Source of the DNA: Nectonema munidae
Taxonomy: Eukaryota; Nematomorpha; Nectonematoida; Nectonematidae
Assembly (NCBI GenBank): GCA_030549495.1
Contig: JAUIRK010000455.1
Location: 59,822 to 123,821, forward strand
Direction: 5' to 3'
DNA length: 64,000 nucleotides
The notes below the pieces were generated by a model. It made no database searches. It was not told the origin of the DNA and saw only the letters and a list, made by a program, of their open reading frames with translations. Positions 37,510 through 56,559 of the stretch are shown piece after piece (position 1 is the first letter of the stretch; every line of letters starts with the position of its first letter). A program made the position numbers and the translations under genes.

Positions 37510-38085
37510 GTGCCGGGTCAAGACGCACTAAAACCAAAACGCCCGATACCAAAACGCCGGATAACTAAAACGCCCGAAACCAAAACTTTTACTGTTACTA
37601 TTTTTTGAAGTTTATTCTATTTGGACAATTTTCAAAACGGTCGATTTGACACATGGTAGTGATCAATTTAACTTGAAAGATAAAGGTGATCATACAAAAA
37701 TACATTATTTCTTTGGTTTGAAAAACAAATAAAATACCAATTTAAACGGAAAATCAGTTTGAAACCAGAAAAGATGTGACTAATTTAAACAGGAAAACAG
37801 GAATATAAATAATTTCTGATTTTGGTTCAAAATTTCAGGAGTAGTTCGATTCGATAAGATTGATAAATTAGGAATCTTGTATCTGTTTTTTATGCATGTG
37901 AAACAACAAAGTGTTATTAACATATTCTCAGAAAAATATATAAGATAATAATTGGAAAAAACATAGATACAATAAAAAATCTTAAATTTTTAAATATTTT
38001 TTGTAGATTCAAGTTTCAGACGTTCTTCTATCGGGTGTTTTGGTATTGGGCGTTTTGGTTTTCGTGCGTTTTGACTCAAATTCAT
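37510..38085. mobile_element. MITE with CCAAAACG-array ends, copy 1
   Basis: The left end (37516-37588) reads GTCAAGACGCACTAAAACC and continues with repeated CCAAAACGCC words. The right end (about 38000-38080) is its imperfect mirror, ending GTGCGTTTTGACTC. The inverted ends are about 65-70 bases, and each consists of several 10-12-base units. Related copies are at 43924-44051 and 59277-59410. No protein and no clear target duplication were found. Confidence 0.75.
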
Positions 38086-38664
38086 CTCTATGAATGATAT
38101 CTAAAATCGACATTCACAAAGGACCTTGAAATATGGTACATGTTATCACACCTTTAACATTAGTTATAGATTGAAAACGAACTAGTGATTCAGTAATTCA
38201 TAACAGTTGTTTCTAACGTAATTTTAAATCATTTGAAGTTTAAGACGTATGATAATATTTGAAGCAGAAAAGTTGATATTGCATAATTATAAATTTATAA
38301 AGTCAAGTCACATAATTATAATTGGATGGAGTCACCAGTGTTAAAAAAATTATACATAAATTAAGTAGCAGTCGCAAAATTACAAATAGCTGGACTCAGA
38401 GTCGAACAGTATAAATAAAATTGGAGTCGGCGTCGAAAAAATTATAAACAAGTGAATCGGAGTCGTAAAATATTTTTCCTTGATAAAATGAAGATCCCAA
38501 ACCTTTTTGATCTCGATAAGTATAAATTATCTTTGAAATGTGTGAATGATACTGAAAAATGATGACTAGGATATGATTTAATCTTTTTATCACAAAAATT
38601 ATAAGGACCACCACTGCTTTTCCAAGTTATTGAATGTTATAAATATTGGTTTTATTCATGTATG
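38086..38664. other. AT-rich DNA, nothing recognised
   Basis: No coding motif. A weak local repetition of GGAGTCG-like words lies near 38390-38465. Confidence 0.45.
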
Positions 38665-39149
38665 CACCCACGTAACCAACTATGGGGCACTTGGAGCCGG
38701 GCCACTCCATTTAATTTATGTGCCCCACATCAAAAAATTGAAATTTACAAATTAAAATGAAATAATTAATTTACTTTTGACAATATGCTTATACTAACAA
38801 TATAAAGCAAATGAAATTAAAATATAGAAATTATTGATATGATTGACGATGAAGATCAAATTGTTTAACTTGTTAAGATGAGCCTTCTACCTATAATAAT
38901 GAAACTACTTTATGATAAAAAATTCTCTTTGCTATGAGAAACGAAGATAAGAAATATTAACCATGATAAAATCTAAAGTGTTAACAAAGAAATAAAAGGA
39001 AACAAGTAGAGAAAGGAGCTTAAAAGAGAGAAGTTGTTATTATATAAGCACTATTTGATACTTTAATTTTGGACTAAGCTAGAAGGTAAGCATATAATAT
39101 TAGTGCCCTATTTGGCCCCTCCAAATATAAATGTCTGGTTACGTCACTG
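38665..39149. mobile_element. hAT-like MITE (CACGTAACCA ends)
   Basis: The left end CACCCACGTAACCAACTATG and the complement of the right end, CAGTGACGTAACCAGACA, share an inverted terminal repeat. GGGGCAC-type motifs lie further in on both sides. The flanks CATGTATG (38657-38664) and CACGTATG (39150-39157) match at seven of eight bases, as for hAT. No coding sequence. Confidence 0.75.
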
Positions 39150-40872
39150 CACGTATGTGTTTAATGGTTGCGAAAAATATGCAACTGAAAAATATGAAAT
39201 ATGTATCGGTGTTAATTTGTCTATTTATTTTTAATATTTTTATGGAATATTGTTTGGTAAAACTGAAATATTTAATCAAGTTTACTCATGCGATATGATT
39301 TAATTAGCATCAGGAAAGGAGGCGACGCCTTCCCGCCTTCACCCTCTCCCACTCCCCCCTCTTTTAATGTGATTTTAGGTCGTGAGGGGGGGGGGGGTAA
39401 AAAGGCCTTTCGCCGCACCAATAATTTTGAATTCTCTCAATTCTCTGTCTCTAATTATATTATTTAAAAGACTTTCCATATTTCCTTTCTTGCATTAAGG
39501 ATAAATTTTTCTAAAATCTATTTTTCTTATTTATTTCCGGTTCATTTGATATAATAATCCAGGAATTTAAAGTATAGCTCGTAAATTTTTGAGCGAAGCA
39601 AATCTTTTTATGGCACAAATTTATATAAGAAAGTATTTTCTATAATCGAAAGCTTAAAAAGTTTAGCCCTATGGATTACTGTAACGGAAAGCGTTTAATC
39701 AGGGGTTCTTAACCCTAGGTCGCCACCCAAATTTGGGTCGCCTGGCAATTTTTTTTGGGTCGCGAAGGGTCAGTTAAAAAAACGGAAAGATAAAAAATCT
39801 TGAAATAACAAAAATAAATCTTAATTATACAAGTAGAAAAGAATAAATTTACAAATCAATTCGCTATTCTCTCGTCCATGCAACTGTATACACTTGTAAT
39901 TGCAAGTAAAAACAATGCCATGCATACCTAGTGCCTATCTTGTGTCAATCAAATATTAATTATGTTATAGCGAGCACATGTAATTTTACAAGTTTCTTCA
40001 TCTCTCTGCTTAATTTTTCTCATCATGCATAGAAAATGGTTAGAGTAGAATTGTTCCATCACTCCTATACACATATAGTTGTAGTGTAAAAAAACCTGTT
40101 TTTCTTTTTTATAAAAATTTCATAATAAAAATTAAAAAAAAATTACTTTTGATATTTTTTTGCTTGAAGGTACAAAATACTTATCCGATTAGAAATTGAT
40201 AAGAACAAATTTTGTATGTAACTAAAATCTAGAGCCGTTCAAAAGTTATTAAAAATTGTATATTTTAGAAGTAAATTTGGATGTAAATTTTAGTCATGTA
40301 ATTAAATTTGAAGGAGATTAGTTTTAAACTGATTATAATAATATGTCAACGATATTAAATGAAAAATCGCTTTGGCCTTCCTACATAAGCAAAAAACATT
40401 ACGTGTATAAATTGCATAAAAATAAAGATGCAATATGTCTTAAAATATTGAAAACTTAAAAGTAATAACTATTTAAAGATAAACTTGATTTAGGGAGGCA
40501 AAAGCGATTTTTCATACATATATACATATAGACGCATATATACCAAAAGTGTGGATTTTACCCATCAGGTGCTATAAGAAATATTAATTGAAATGTCTTG
40601 AAATTTTAATACATTAGTTTTGTACATGGAAAATGAACATATACCAAATTTTGTGAAATTTCAATAACGAGAAGTTTACTAAATTTGCTAATTTAAAACC
40701 ATACATTTAAGTCATATAAAATGCCGCCGGAGCTTTGCCAAGCTCCTAATACCATTTTTGATTCTTTATAATATAGCTATTTTAATTAAATAATACAAAC
40801 AAGTTATTTATGGAAATAAAAAAAAAATTTAATATAATCTTAAAATGTTTTATATTAGAGCAAAACTTTATT
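39150..40872. other. AT-rich DNA with an orphan hAT end
   Basis: At about 39702, CAGGGGTTCTTAACCCTAGG followed by GGGTCGC words looks like the start of a Buster/Charlie-type hAT element. It could belong to the transposase fragment at 41520-42240, but no matching right end was found. A poly-G run lies near 39389-39401. Confidence 0.45.
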
Positions 40873-41230
40873 TTATGACATTAAAAAAGAAACATCAAAT
40901 CTTTGACCTTCATTTAATAATGAAAAATCAACGTTGTAATCATTGTTTTCATCAACTTCAATATTTATTGCTTGGGAAATATGTGCAGAAATTCGCGAAA
41001 GAAAAAAGTAAAGGTTTCTATTATTTTGATATTCCAAAAATATATTTTTAATTTGTTCTTCTCTTTCTTTTTTTTTATATTTCCGCCATTCCATGCCTAT
41101 TTTGAATTAAGCTCTTCTATTTCTGGCATGTCTTTTATTTTGTGCACATTTAATAAAAAATTCCAAAACTTCCCACACTGTAGTTGTCTCAAATGGAAGA
41201 GACGATTTCATTCTAAAATATTTTTAGAAT
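40873..41230 (-). pseudogene. MULE transposase C-terminal fragment
   Basis: The minus-strand frame contains MEWRKYKKKEREEQIKNIF, then YQNNRNLYFFLSRISAHISQ and ends FDVSFLMS-stop. This parallels the C-terminal exon of the MULE at 16034-16385 (ENRNLYFFLSRISSLIS, SISSLLR). Upstream, VWEVLEFFIK and DMPEIEELNSK continue the match across a frame change near 41100. The catalytic part is absent. Confidence 0.8.
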
Positions 41231-41519
41231 GTCTAGTGCTATAATAATGAAAAGTTTTTGAGCTTTCATTATTAAGATAATATTTATAACCTTGATGATC
41301 CATGGTTTTTATTGCAAAATAATTAAATATATGGAAAAATAAAATATGCTGAGTAATATAAATTCCTATGGGCATATGAAATATAAAATGAAGCACAAAT
41401 ACTACAAATGTAAAGAAAGTAATGATGAAGAAATCTGCAAGCGAAAGTTTGAGGTCTGTAAAATGACATGTGTAAAAGATTTATTTTTCTTCTTGCTTTT
41501 ATAGCTTTCTTGACAATCT

Positions 41520-42240
41520 CCTAGAACCTCCTGGAATTAATGTTACAGTGTGTGTTGTGATGGTGCACCAGCCATGCTTGGCGCTCGTCAGGGATTTACA
41601 AGTCGAGTAAAAAATGTGAACCCAGAAGTACTTATTCTTCACCGAGAGAACCTTGCAGCTAAACGTCCTTCTGGGGAGTTAAATGTTGTAATTTAAAGAA
41701 GTCATTCAAATCCTTATAACTTCATTAAATCTAGGTCACTATACAGTTGTTTTAATTGGATGTGCGAAGATTTTAGGTCAGAACATACCCATTTGCTCTA
41801 TCATTCGGAGTTCGATGGTTATCTCGAGGGAAAGTTCTTCACAGGTTACTGGAAATGAGAGTAGAAGTTCAGATATTTTTGTGGATCAAAAACACCAATT
41901 TTCTTCTTGGTTTGACGATTCAAAATGGCTTTTACAATTGGCGTACCGCACAGACATTTTTGCAGAAATTAACAACTTGAATACATCAATGCCTTATGGA
42001 AACGAAAAATTTCCGTTGGAAAAACTTCATCATTTCCCAACCTTACTTTGATTTTGCAGACAATTCATGAAGCTTCCTTTAATGAAGTCAAAGAAATTGT
42101 AGTGTAGTCTGGAAAAATAATGTGCGAATTCTAAAAATACATTCGCGAAGATATGTCCATCTATAGCTGGGTCAGAAATCCATTTGATGTGCAGTTATGG
42201 TCGGATTGTGAGCAATGGCGTACAAAGGGTTATGGTTGGA
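41520..42240 (+). pseudogene. Buster/ZBED5-like hAT transposase fragment
   Basis: Plus-strand pieces match the middle of ZBED5-type hAT transposases: CCDGAPAMLGARQGFTSRVK and ILHRENLAAKRP (41550-41680), then FVDQKHQFSSWFDDSKWLLQ with LAYRTDIFAEINNLNTSM (41815-42051), and WVRNPFDVQLWSDCEQW-like sequence (about 42160-42235). The frame changes and stops several times. Neither the N-terminal BED finger nor the C-terminal end is present here. It is a dead copy, distinct from the C-terminal piece at 29340. Confidence 0.75.
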
Positions 42241-43085
42241 AGGTGCAAAATTTATTTGTATTAATATATCAACAATAAAAATTTAATCGAGATATTTTAG
42301 ACTCAAATATTAATGTAAAAATGCTCGCTACACGTTTTATTCAAATTTTGCATACCTATTACCTGTATTATTAAGTTTTGGGATTCTTAAAGTGTTATTT
42401 TAAATTTTTAGGGGCGGCAAAATTAGGAACCTGTCCGATGCGGCATTAAAGATAACTACGCTATTGATTGGGAGCTGAGATTGCAAATGTAAGTCGGTTA
42501 ATAATCGTGGTGTGTTCATTGGATAAAAATTATTTTAATAATTTTGAAAATTATAAAAAAAATTCGCCCCCCTTCAAAGATTTTGAGGATGTGCGCTTCT
42601 AATTAGCATCAATTTCTAAAAAGAGTTTAAATACGTTTTATCAGTATTCAGGGCGTTTATCTCATTCACTTTTGTTAGCATTTAATGTATATGCAAATTG
42701 TGTTCAAGATAAACAAAAATAACGGGTGAGGGATGAAAATTTGCAGACATTTTATTACCTTAATTGGAATTAATTGAGAGGGTGTACGATTAAATCAAAC
42801 GAAGTTTATTTTTCCCTGTATGAAGATGGGAAACCATAATAGTTTTCGTATTTCTTAGACAGTATGGAGAAAATAATAATTAAAGATTTAGTATACTTAC
42901 TCAAACAATAAGTAATGCTGGAGTTTAACACGCTCTAAAAATATAACGCTTGCAACTTTGTTTTTGTTTCATAAAAACAACTTTCAATTTAACAAAAAAC
43001 AGATTTTACAGTTTGAGTCGTTGAAACATCCCTGCTCTAATTAATTTTTTTTTTTATGAATTTAATAATGAATAAAAAATCTTTA
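42241..43085. other. Region 3' of the KLHL gene
   Basis: It contains a lone right end of the 19.6/35.8-kb repeat family (42564-42598, GATTTTGAGGATGTGCGC). Otherwise it is AT-rich without recognisable genes. Confidence 0.5.
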
Positions 43086-50199
<7,114 letters not shown>

Positions 50200-51862
50200 C
50201 TAGTAATAAAATAGGAACATCATCAAATTTTAAGGAATAGAGAATATAACATATAAGCTATAAACTTGATTTACTATCAAAATGTCAAAGGAAAGTATTA
50301 TTCATATTGTTCTTAATTAAAAATATATTTCATAACTTTTCAAATTAATTTTTTCAATTTATTTAGTTTTATTTTCAAATTAAGGTAGTCGAAAAATACA
50401 AATAGTGAATTATTATTGTAAACTTTACTGAACTATTTAAAAATAGTAAAGTTTAGTGAGATATAGTAATTAAAGTTAAGGCAAGGTTTTTATTTTGTAG
50501 TTATATTATCTAGTTTTTTTTATTATTGAAGTTTATTTAAAAATACTTCGTTTTATAGTAATATATTTAGCAAAAGTCAAGGCTTGATTTCTACTAATTT
50601 TACTGATAGGTTGGTTATACTTTGAAATTAGTAAATCTTCCAATCCAATTAGTGGAGTTTTGGACAAGAGCCTTTACCAATTTAGTAAGTAAATGGAACT
50701 AATTTATTTCTCAGTGTATTTATATTTACAATTTTCAAAATTTTTTCTAAAAGAATTTTGTCGACTGAACAGACCATAATTATTAGCCAAAATTACACTT
50801 GCACTTCAACTCGCAACCCACGATAACTGCGGATAACTGTAGAGATTTTATCAAGACGATTTATCTTCTTTGTAATTGTGTCGCAGCCTTCTAGCTCAAC
50901 AAGAGAAGATGTTTCATATATGATAGAGTCAAGGGGAAAAATGGATAATTCTTTATGTCCTCTGTTATTTCAAGACTCATCTATTAGGATTTACTACCTT
51001 CCTACTTTATTTCGTCTCTAATCCCTTATAACGTTTGAGCTAGAAAAGGTGTTCACATTACGTAAACACATATAATTTGGAGATTTATAGCTTCTCATAC
51101 TCATATAAATTTCCCTGAAAGTCAGATCGTGTAGGAATAAAAAATACGATATTTAAAAATGTATCGACATTTATAAGAAAAAAATCGAAAAGTAATAACG
51201 TAATCAAAAAGATGTTTGATATTTTTACCTTGCGAATAAATGCTTCCATTAGTACAATGACTGTATAATTAATAATTATATTTTTAATTTTATTTTTTAT
51301 ATATTATTCATTTAAGCGACGATTTAAGGAAGTTAATTTGAAATAATGTAATTTCTTAAGCAAAATTGAAAGACATTAAATAATATATAATGTTAAAGAA
51401 CAAATTCAATTAAATAAATTTATCACTAACATATTTAGAACAGAAAAATTAATAATTACCCTTCTCTTTATATGAATTAAGTAAATAACATAATTTGCTA
51501 ATCAATCTTTTGTATAATTAATTACATTTTATATCACTTATACATATAATATATAATATTCTTTATAATAACAAATCACAAAACCTTATTGACTGGAATA
51601 TGTTTTGACTAAAGTCAAACATTGACTTGCACTTGAACATTCTATTTGCACTCACAGGTTTGATAAAATAAAACGTATCAAAGATGAAAATCGTACCGAA
51701 CTTCGATATTTTACGTAGTTTAGTTTTTTTCGTACGTAATTTCGAAACGTAACGTACTGGATGCCTCCATTGAAGAAAATTTTCAAATATTTACGGTTTT
51801 TGAAGAAAACAGACTGGCAAAGAGGATTTAAAATTGAATGAAGGGAATACGTTACGCCTGAT
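50200..51862. other. Upstream of KLHL, first exon not found
   Basis: The missing KLHL 5' exon should lie here or beyond. Only one coding-like stretch (50783-50936) was noticed, and its phase does not join the BTB exon. Confidence 0.5.
50783..50936 (-). CDS. Possible exon of unidentified gene
   Basis: The minus strand is open for about 58 codons between a possible acceptor (ATAACAG) and a possible donor (CAA|GTGTAA). The translation includes LSIFPLDSIIYETSSLVELE, then CDTITKKINRLDKISTVIRS and YRGLRVEVQ, which is of balanced composition and unlike the AT-rich background. I do not recognise the family. Its phase does not fit the KLHL BTB exon. Confidence 0.2.
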
Positions 51863-52470
51863 TTAACACTAGAAGGACCAAGTGCAATAACGACTTATAA
51901 AATTTGAATTGCTTGCAGTTCTTACAGCATAGCATATTTTTGCTATTGGCTGCATGAATTTCAACAAATAAGACAGCTTGAGCGCATTTTTCTATTTTCT
52001 TCATTACTCCTGAATATAGCAAAGGAAACATCATTTCAAGTATTCTTTTTTCTTTTTTTTAATTCATACTAAATCAAAACAACCATAATTTTACTAACTT
52101 ATTACATCGTACTTTTTTGACAGAGATAACAATTTACATTTGAAAAAAGATCTAAACTTTATAAATTATTGGCCCATTTATAAAAAGGTTTGTAAATCTA
52201 CGATCAGTAGAAAAAATTACATTCAAAAATTTCTGAAGAACTTTCTTTTGTTAAAAAAACAAATCTTACCCAAAATGTAGAAATGAAACAAAAGAAATTT
52301 GTGGATTATGTTGTAAAACACTTTTTCGTACATGCGCCGTAAGACGTTGCTTAGAATGTTTTTTAAAATTTCAATATTCGAATTTTGTTTCTTAACGCGT
52401 TTGTAATAAGTTTGAGTAATTTTTTTTATTGCCTCAATTGACGTATTTGGTCGCCTCTCTTGAATTTTAA
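51863..52470 (+). mobile_element. Short piggyBac-like relic
   Basis: The left end TTAACACTAGAAGGACCAAG (51863) and the complement of the right end TTAAAATTCAAGAGAGGCGA (to 52470) form a plausible TTAA-bounded pair. Near the right end, plus-strand sequence gives YPKCRNETKEICGLCCKTLF followed by CAVRRCLECF, a cysteine-rich block like the C-terminal finger of piggyBac transposases. The catalytic part is gone. Confidence 0.5.
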
Positions 52471-52756
52471 AATTTTTAGCAACGAAATGTTATCAAACTA
52501 GATTACTAACAAAAATCAAAGAATAATCTCTTTAATCTTTATATTATTGCTACATACACATGTTTTAAGTTTGTAAAGAAATTGTTTAAAAATAAATTAA
52601 GACTTGGATCTAGGAATTGACAGGCATAAAGTCGTAAATTTAAATTTGGCTCTTTTGAATGGAAATAGAAGGTCTAAAGTGTTTGGAAGTAAATTTGACT
52701 CAAACCTTATATTTATATGAATTGGTTATTCCATTCACTAATTGATACGGAATAAA

Positions 52757-52822
52757 GGTAAAGGTACCGAGGGGTGTTTTCATTGAGAAGGCACAATTGG
52801 GTCGCTTGTATCGAAATCAAGA
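52757..52822 (-). repeat. SINE family 1, truncated copy
   Basis: This matches the tail half of the SINE at 30376-30526 (plus-strand words GGTAAAGGTACC, GTGTTTTCATTGA, AAGGCAC). The tRNA-like head is absent, as expected for 5' truncation. Confidence 0.65.
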
Positions 52823-53520
52823 CTTTGAGTTATTGAAATCTAGTACGTAACCAAAACTGATGTTTGTAATACAGAATAATTGCATGATAATAAAAGTTTG
52901 TAGAGAAAATAATACAATAAGTGCAAAATAAACTCTAGAAAAATTTAACGCATTAGATCAAATGAAAAGCAAATAATAATTAAGTTATAGAAGATAACCT
53001 AGGCTACATTTACTGTACTCAAATGAGTATAGAGGTATCAAATGGACTATAGTCTATCTTATTAAAAAGAAACCTAGCCCTTACGATTACCCACAATATC
53101 ACCTTATAAAAACACATAACTTTTATGAATCAAATTACAATCATTAACAGATTTGTTTTATTAACAGAAAATTTTAAGTGTAAAAACATTGCAAATATTC
53201 AATGCAATATGATTCCAAAAAAGAACTTGGCATGGATCTGTAGATTAAATACAAAGACTTATTAAAGTTTATAGTAAGGCTACATCTATGAGGTCAAGCT
53301 TTGTAATTACCTTCTGAATCCTTCCATTTTTTGGAGGATTTCTTCAAAGTAAGAAACGCTTTCTTGTTTATTTCCTTGTTCACTTAATTCAATTTCAGCT
53401 CTAAAATGTTTGAAGTAAAAAAATTAATATTAAAATTTTGTAGTCATATCATAACATTTTATGATAGAAAGCTTACACGTTAGAAACTTTATTCCATTAC
53501 TGCAAATTATATATCTCTAT
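52823..53520. other. AT-rich DNA, nothing recognised
   Basis: No coding motif or repeat pair was found. Confidence 0.45.
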
Positions 53521-53692
53521 ACGTGACGCGACATTTTGTCTACGGACGTTTAGTCCCATAACACTTAGTCGTCAAACAGTTCATCGAAAAGCATATCATC
53601 AAATAGTCCAGCGACAAATGTCTGTTTGACGAACTGTCTAGCAAAGAAGTTTCCTGTAACGAAGTGTCCGTCCACGAAATGTTCACGCACCA
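53521..53692. repeat. Palindromic element built of 12-base words
   Basis: The left half (GACGCGACATTTTGTCTACG, then GTCGTCAAACAGTTCATCG) is mirrored by the right half (GACGAACTGTC, then GAAGTGTCCGTCCACGAAAT). Each arm of about 85 bases is itself a chain of related words such as CGAAATGTCC and ACAGTTCGTC. A weak relative may lie at 8945-9036. The superfamily is unknown and no target duplication was seen. Confidence 0.6.
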
Positions 53693-54516
53693 TCCCTATC
53701 TAATTACATCTACATCAATACAACACATACTTCTCTAAATATTCATTCTCACAAACAATAGGGAGAAGTTTATTCAAAGGATTTGTAAATTTATTGCAGA
53801 TAGCTTATTGCGGAGCAAACAAAATTAAAAAGTCTCTATTTTAAAAAGACATTGGTCATTGATAACAAAATCGCTAAAGAATGTGAACTTTTCTAATTCT
53901 CCGAAAACTTTTAGTGACATTAGAAATCTATTTTTGAAGTCAAATTTATCAGATAAAAATGACTACTCTAAAACGTATATGATATGTAAAAACTAGTGTA
54001 ATAATAAAGTCTAACGGATATAACCAAGGAATCAATTAAAAATTTTAATGATGTTTTTTATAATGCATGTTAAAAACTTTTAACTTTAAACCAAATTACT
54101 AAAAATAATTTAAAAATATGTATGTGTGTGTGTCTGTGTGTAACAATTTGGTATAAGGCTGTTACCAAAATAATGCAGAAAATAGTTTACAGGCCCTATT
54201 TACAGGTAATAAAAATTGAATATCTTGATTCATTATGATCTATCTACATGACTTTATGGACAAACGTTGTAGATCTCTTACTCAAAAACATAAAGAATGA
54301 ACATTTCTTCGCTAGGATACTAAATGGAAAGCGCGTAAATGAAAAGTCATCATGAAAGAAATGTAAACCCCACGTTAATTTGCACAAACGAATTTAAAGA
54401 TACGATAAATTATAATAAAACTTACCTTTTAAACCCTGTGATCAATATTCACATGATGAAAATCAATAACTATAAACAATTATTTGCGACACTATTTCAT
54501 ATTACAATGAATCGAT
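53693..54516. other. AT-rich DNA, nothing recognised
   Basis: Short (TG)n-like run near 54119-54140; no gene. Confidence 0.45.
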
Positions 54517-54651
54517 TTAACCCGTTAAAGACCAAAATAATCAGACGATATGTAATGTAAAGCAGAAGATTTGTATTAAAGAGCATTGATAAGCAGACGA
54601 TTTTATTTTTGTAAAGTCGACTATAGTCGACATTGGGCGTTAACGGGTTAA
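54517..54651. mobile_element. piggyBac MITE
   Basis: A 135-bp element bounded by TTAA. The left end is TTAACCCGTTAAAGACC and the complement of the right end is TTAACCCGTTAACGCCC, so the first 12 bases match perfectly. Near the right end is the palindrome GTCGACTATAGTCGAC. TTAA targets and CCC starts are diagnostic of piggyBac. No coding sequence. Confidence 0.85.
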
Positions 54652-55837
54652 CATGAAGGCGAGTACATGAAATGACTGAGACTATTATGTGCCGTCGGTG
54701 ACAACTGTTTGCTGGGCCCTTTATAAGTAGTGTGAAAAACTGGCGATCTCGATATAAGAACAGGGGATTTAGAAGTGTCGACCCCAAGAAAATATGTAAA
54801 AATTAGTTGTCTCAGACTGCAACTAAAGCATTATATTTGGAGGCATTTGGAAATTGTAAGTTAAATCTAGAAATAATAGTCAAGAATATTAACAATAAAT
54901 AATATTATTAGCCAATGGCTCAGCCCGCCCTTGAACCAATTTATGATGAAAACTAAAAAACCGATGCCAATATTTTAAGACAACGATGTGAGATTTAATA
55001 ACGAATTTTTACAAGAATCTTTGGCAGGAGAGAATCAGACTTTTTGTGTGCAGCATCTCTACCCATAAACTGAAGATGCGGATATCCGATACATGTCTAC
55101 ACATAACACGCATTAAAGTGAAAGGTGAAAACTAAATCATTTCAGTCGTGAAGTTTAAAGATTTATTGAATGTAATTGCTAAAACACATAAATATTTGTA
55201 ATTTAAGCCTTCTTTCAAGGCGGGTGAATAAGGTTGATACTGGGTTTCGATAACTCAAGGTGTTGGTTTGGATATAGCACCACGCCACCTTTTCCCATAG
55301 TTCTATACAAGCGGCGCAATCAAGCTTTCTTTATAAAAAGACCCACGGTAACTTTACCCTTACCTTTCAATTGTTGCATTAAATTTTTTAATTTGTTTGA
55401 CTTCAAATGTAATCATGACATTGATAATAATAATAATAATAATTGATTTTAGATTTAAATTAATTGCTATATGTAGTGTGTTTCACTGTCAACGTATTTA
55501 TAAGTCAAACAAAAAGTGAAAAAGAAGAAAATACACATTTAGAAAAATCTTAAATGTAAATAATGAATCCAGAAATGAAACAAGCATGGCCGATTTAGTA
55601 TAAAAACTTATATTTTATGTAAAATTTGAAGGAATATTTTATTAGATATATTTCTGATCAATCAAAATTTGGTTGACATTTTCTAAAAAGTAGCCATGAT
55701 TAATGAAAAAATTAAACACCTAAAGTGTTATACGTTCTTCAAAACTGTATATAATTATAAATTTTCAAGGTAGTATATACTATAGATAGATCCTAAGTTA
55801 TATGGTTAACTACAGATAATGTCAAAATATTACTGAA
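54652..55837. other. AT-rich DNA with small repeat pieces
   Basis: It contains a fragment of the 23.3-kb MITE end (55073-55101) and an (AAT)n microsatellite near 55420-55443. No gene was recognised. Confidence 0.5.
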
Positions 55838-56034
55838 AATTTTTAATTTTGATTGACAGTTTTGGACGTGAAAGGGTCATTCAACTACCATGAAAATGGT
55901 ATCAAAAGATGCAGCTAGCGATTTTAGGAAAAGTCACGAAATTTGAAGGGATGATCTGGCCAATTTTGTACAATTAATTTTTTGCTGGGGGGGGGGGGGG
56001 GCTCTTAACGCCCAACCAGCATTAATAGGGTTAA
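55838..56034 (-). repeat. TTAACCCTAT-type repeat, copy 2
   Basis: The minus strand starts TTAACCCTATTAATGCTGG, followed by a run of about 15 C, then aligns with copy 1 at 44250-44500 through CCTTCAAATTTCGTGACTTT and GTAGTTGAATGACCCTTTC. The two differ at perhaps a quarter of positions, so the family is old. Confidence 0.6.
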
Positions 56035-56559
56035 AAGAAAAAATTATAAAAATAGTCTTTAAAACATATTTAAATGGATACAACAGGAAAGTTACTGCTG
56101 AAAATAATAGGATTCCAACTATATCCAATGGATAATAAGGTGGCCATTGTTTCTCAAAATAAAATGTCGATCATATTTCACAAATTGTCAAATACATAGA
56201 AAAAAATCCGTTGAAAGAAATTTTTAGTAAGCTAAAAGTTGAATAATCTATTTATGTTAGTACTAACACAATATACAAGCAATTATTATATACAATTAAA
56301 AAGTCCACAATGAACCAATTAAGCGAAATTCAGATAAAACTGAATTTAAAAGAAAATAAATGTTGACAAATTATTTCATAAAATAGGAACCACAAAATCA
56401 ATCATTTTTATTTATGAAACAAAGTTCCATCTTTTCATCTGCCGCTAATTTTAGACGACCAATAGCGGTATTCTATGCATCGTTAAAAGTGTTTTATCAA
56501 GAGGAAATAATTTAGACATAATTGTGGTTATCTCACATCATGAGCTATAAAAAAAGATT
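56035..56559. other. AT-rich DNA, nothing recognised
   Basis: No coding motif was recognised; possibly the unrecognisable 5' side of the LINE fragment that follows. Confidence 0.45.

Noticed and set aside
51229-51249. ATGGAAGCATTTATTCGCAAG followed by GTAAAA as the missing KLHL first exon
   Set aside because: It has a start codon and donor, but ends in phase 0 while the BTB exon needs two carried bases. In the frame that would fit (reading LFAR then NGILCDV), a stop lies immediately upstream.
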